Source: JACKPD01 sp034003145
GTDB taxonomy: Bacteria; Spirochaetota; Spirochaetia; CADAEX01
Direction: 5' to 3'
Length of the DNA stretch: 14,414 nucleotides
NCBI GenBank assembly: GCA_034003145.1
Contig: JAVEZE010000066.1
Location: 1 to 14,414 of the forward strand
The position numbers were made by a program, and so were the translations under genes. The notes beneath the pieces were generated by a model. The model was not told the DNA's origin and did no database searches. It saw only the letters and a program-made list of their open reading frames with translations. This document shows, in pieces, positions 13,075 to 14,414 of this stretch. Position 1 is the stretch's first letter; every line of letters starts with the position of its first letter.

Positions 13075-14414
13075 TTAAGCTACCAAATCTTTTTTGTTTA
13101 CCTCACCTGTTTTTCCCTGTATTGTTTCCTTTGGTTTGTACCTTGTCAGCCTGAGAGCATTGAGGATAACCAACAGTACTGAAAACTCATGTACCAGCAT
13201 ACCAATTGATAGATCAATACTCTTTATTAAAACTCCTGCGAGAAGAAAAGCTGCTACAAATAAAGCAAAATATATGTTTTCTCTCATATTTCTTACAGTC
13301 CTGCGGCCTAAACCCAAAGTGTAGGAGAGTTTGTTCAGTTCAGATGACATAAGCACTATATCTGCTGTTTCTATCGCAGCATCAGATCCTGCAGCACCCA
13401 TTGCTATTCCCAGGTCTGAAGTTGCAAGGGCTGGGGCGTCGTTCACTCCGTCGCCAACCATCGCTGTCCTTCCATACTTTTGCTGAAGCTCTTTGACAAC
13501 CTTAACTTTATCCTCTGGAAGGAGTTCCGCGTAATAGTTGTCAAGCCCTAGCTCTTCGGAAATCACAGATGCTGCCCTTTCGTTATCCCCGGTCAGCATA
13601 ACAATTTTTTTGATTCCAAGAGATTTTAGATCAGCTACAGCTTGTTTTGCCTCTTCTCTCACAGCATCTGCTATAGTCAGGATCCCGATAATTTTTTCAG
13701 AATCAGATAAAAGTACCTGGGTGTGTCCTTTCTTCTCTTCATTTATTATATGTTCTTCTTTCTGTTCAAAAGCAATTGAATTCTCTAACATAAGCTTTCT
13801 GTTCCCAAGTAAATATTTTTTACCTTCAAGATTAAAGAGAAGGCCTTTGCCGGTGAGTATCTCTGAATTCTCGGGAAATATTTTAACCGGCCCAATAATT
13901 TGACCTGCTTTCTGAATGATAGCTTTGGCCAGAGGATGCTCTGAGTATGATTCTCCTGCAGCTGCTATCCGGAGAACTTCGTTTTCCGAAATACCATATG
14001 ATCTAACATCTGTTACCCTGGGCTTCCCATAGGTGAGAGTTCCTGTCTTGTCAAAAGCAACAATCTTAATTGTGCCGGTTTTTTCCATAATCTCACCCCC
14101 TTTTATAATAATACCGTTTCGGGATCCATTTCCTATTCCTGCGACAATAGATACAGGCGCAGATATAACAAGAGCGCCGGGACAGGCAATAACCAGAAGG
14201 GTCAGCGCCAGTACCACATCTTTGGTAAATAAATAAAGTGCAAGTGATAACAGAATAATTCCGGGAGTGTAAAAACGGGAAAATTTTTCCAGAAATTTCT
14301 GGGTTTTTGCCTTTTTATCCTGGGCTTCTTCAACCAACTCTAAAATTTTTGCAAAAGTTGTATCTTCACCCACCTTTTCTGCTTTTATAATCAAGTACCC
14401 GGATTCGATTATTG
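13075..14414 (-). CDS. P1B-type heavy-metal-translocating ATPase, C-terminal part (CPG variant)
   Basis: The N-terminus is beyond the window edge; 445 residues are visible, from the end of the actuator domain (YLIIKAEKVGEDTTFAKI). Motifs in order: the membrane motif ACPGALVIS, the phosphorylation site DKTGT, HPLAKA, MLTGDN, and the hinge GDGVNDAPALA. Two final helices follow, with LVHEFSVLLVILNALRL. These are the parts of a metal-exporting P1B ATPase. The membrane motif is Cys-Pro-Gly instead of CPC (Cu, Zn/Cd) or SPC (P1B-4). The HE-x-S motif in the last helix resembles the HEGG/S-T of P1B-4 Co/Fe exporters. The Zn/Cd-type Asp in the last helix is absent. The metal is therefore uncertain. 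The Crp/Fnr gene follows after 92 nt. Confidence 0.9.
   Translation of the reverse strand, partial: IIESGYLIIKAEKVGEDTTFAKILELVEEAQDKKAKTQKFLEKFSRFYTPGIILLSLALYLFTKDVVLALTLLVIACPGALVISAPVSIVAGIGNGSRNGIIIKGGEIMEKTGTIKIVAFDKTGTLTYGKPRVTDVRSYGISENEVLRIAAAGESYSEHPLAKAIIQKAGQIIGPVKIFPENSEILTGKGLLFNLEGKKYLLGNRKLMLENSIAFEQKEEHIINEEKKGHTQVLLSDSEKIIGILTIADAVREEAKQAVADLKSLGIKKIVMLTGDNERAASVISEELGLDNYYAELLPEDKVKVVKELQQKYGRTAMVGDGVNDAPALATSDLGIAMGAAGSDAAIETADIVLMSSELNKLSYTLGLGRRTVRNMRENIYFALFVAAFLLAGVLIKSIDLSIGMLVHEFSVLLVILNALRLTRYKPKETIQGKTGEVNKKDLVA

Noticed and set aside
1..14414. tRNA, rRNA, CRISPR array or intact insertion sequence
   Set aside because: No cloverleaf-like or rRNA-like sequence, no regularly spaced direct repeats and no transposase frame were seen.

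Overview
This is an AT-leaning chromosomal window from a diderm (two-membrane) bacterium. The diderm call rests on a Sec-exported outer-membrane beta-barrel ending in an aromatic residue, a LolA-like periplasmic protein, a LolCDE-like ABC transporter and two lipoproteins. Lipoproteins with relaxed lipoboxes, a PlsC-like enzyme followed by a Helicase_C_3 protein, and an Avd/DUF1566 pair from a diversity-generating retroelement (DGR) fit Spirochaetota best. That is an inference from gene content, not a proven assignment.

Layout. (1) 1-317: 3' end of a patatin-like phospholipase gene, convergent with an mntP-type Mn efflux gene (400-978, minus). (2) 1172-4143: two-gene operon, a PlsC-like acyltransferase with an HX4E variant motif overlapping a 679-residue Helicase_C_3 protein. 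(3) 4217-10105: a tight six-gene operon of TetR regulator, outer-membrane beta-barrel, LolD-like ATPase, two different FtsX/LolC-type permeases and a LolA-like periplasmic carrier. From TetR to the last gene, four of the five junctions overlap by 1-8 nt and the fifth has a 13-nt gap. It looks like a self-contained, repressor-controlled route between inner and outer membrane, built on the Lol plan but with a beta-barrel where LolB would be. It ends near a strong 11-bp hairpin terminator at 10299-10336.

(4) 10108-12243 is accessory DNA on the minus strand: a frameshifted Avd relic, a DUF1566 lipoprotein whose C-terminus looks like a DGR variable region, and an unrelated beta-rich lipoprotein. 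The two lipoprotein genes do not resemble each other, but each is preceded by copies of the same upstream DNA. This consists of a leader hairpin, a 17-bp-spaced sigma70-type promoter and a ~150-bp block resembling the decayed 3' end of a plus-strand gene. No reverse transcriptase or template repeat is present. (5) 12275-14414: a Crp/Fnr-type regulator with an N-terminal Cys cluster, downstream of a P1B heavy-metal ATPase (partial) that has CPG in place of the usual CPC and an HEFS motif. The gap between them holds a promoter, an inverted repeat and a T-run that directly abuts the regulator's start codon.

The most interesting parts are the Lol-like export operon, the orphan DGR target with Avd debris, and the duplicated promoter module driving unrelated lipoproteins. 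Several gene starts differ from the longest open frames and were set by Shine-Dalgarno position.
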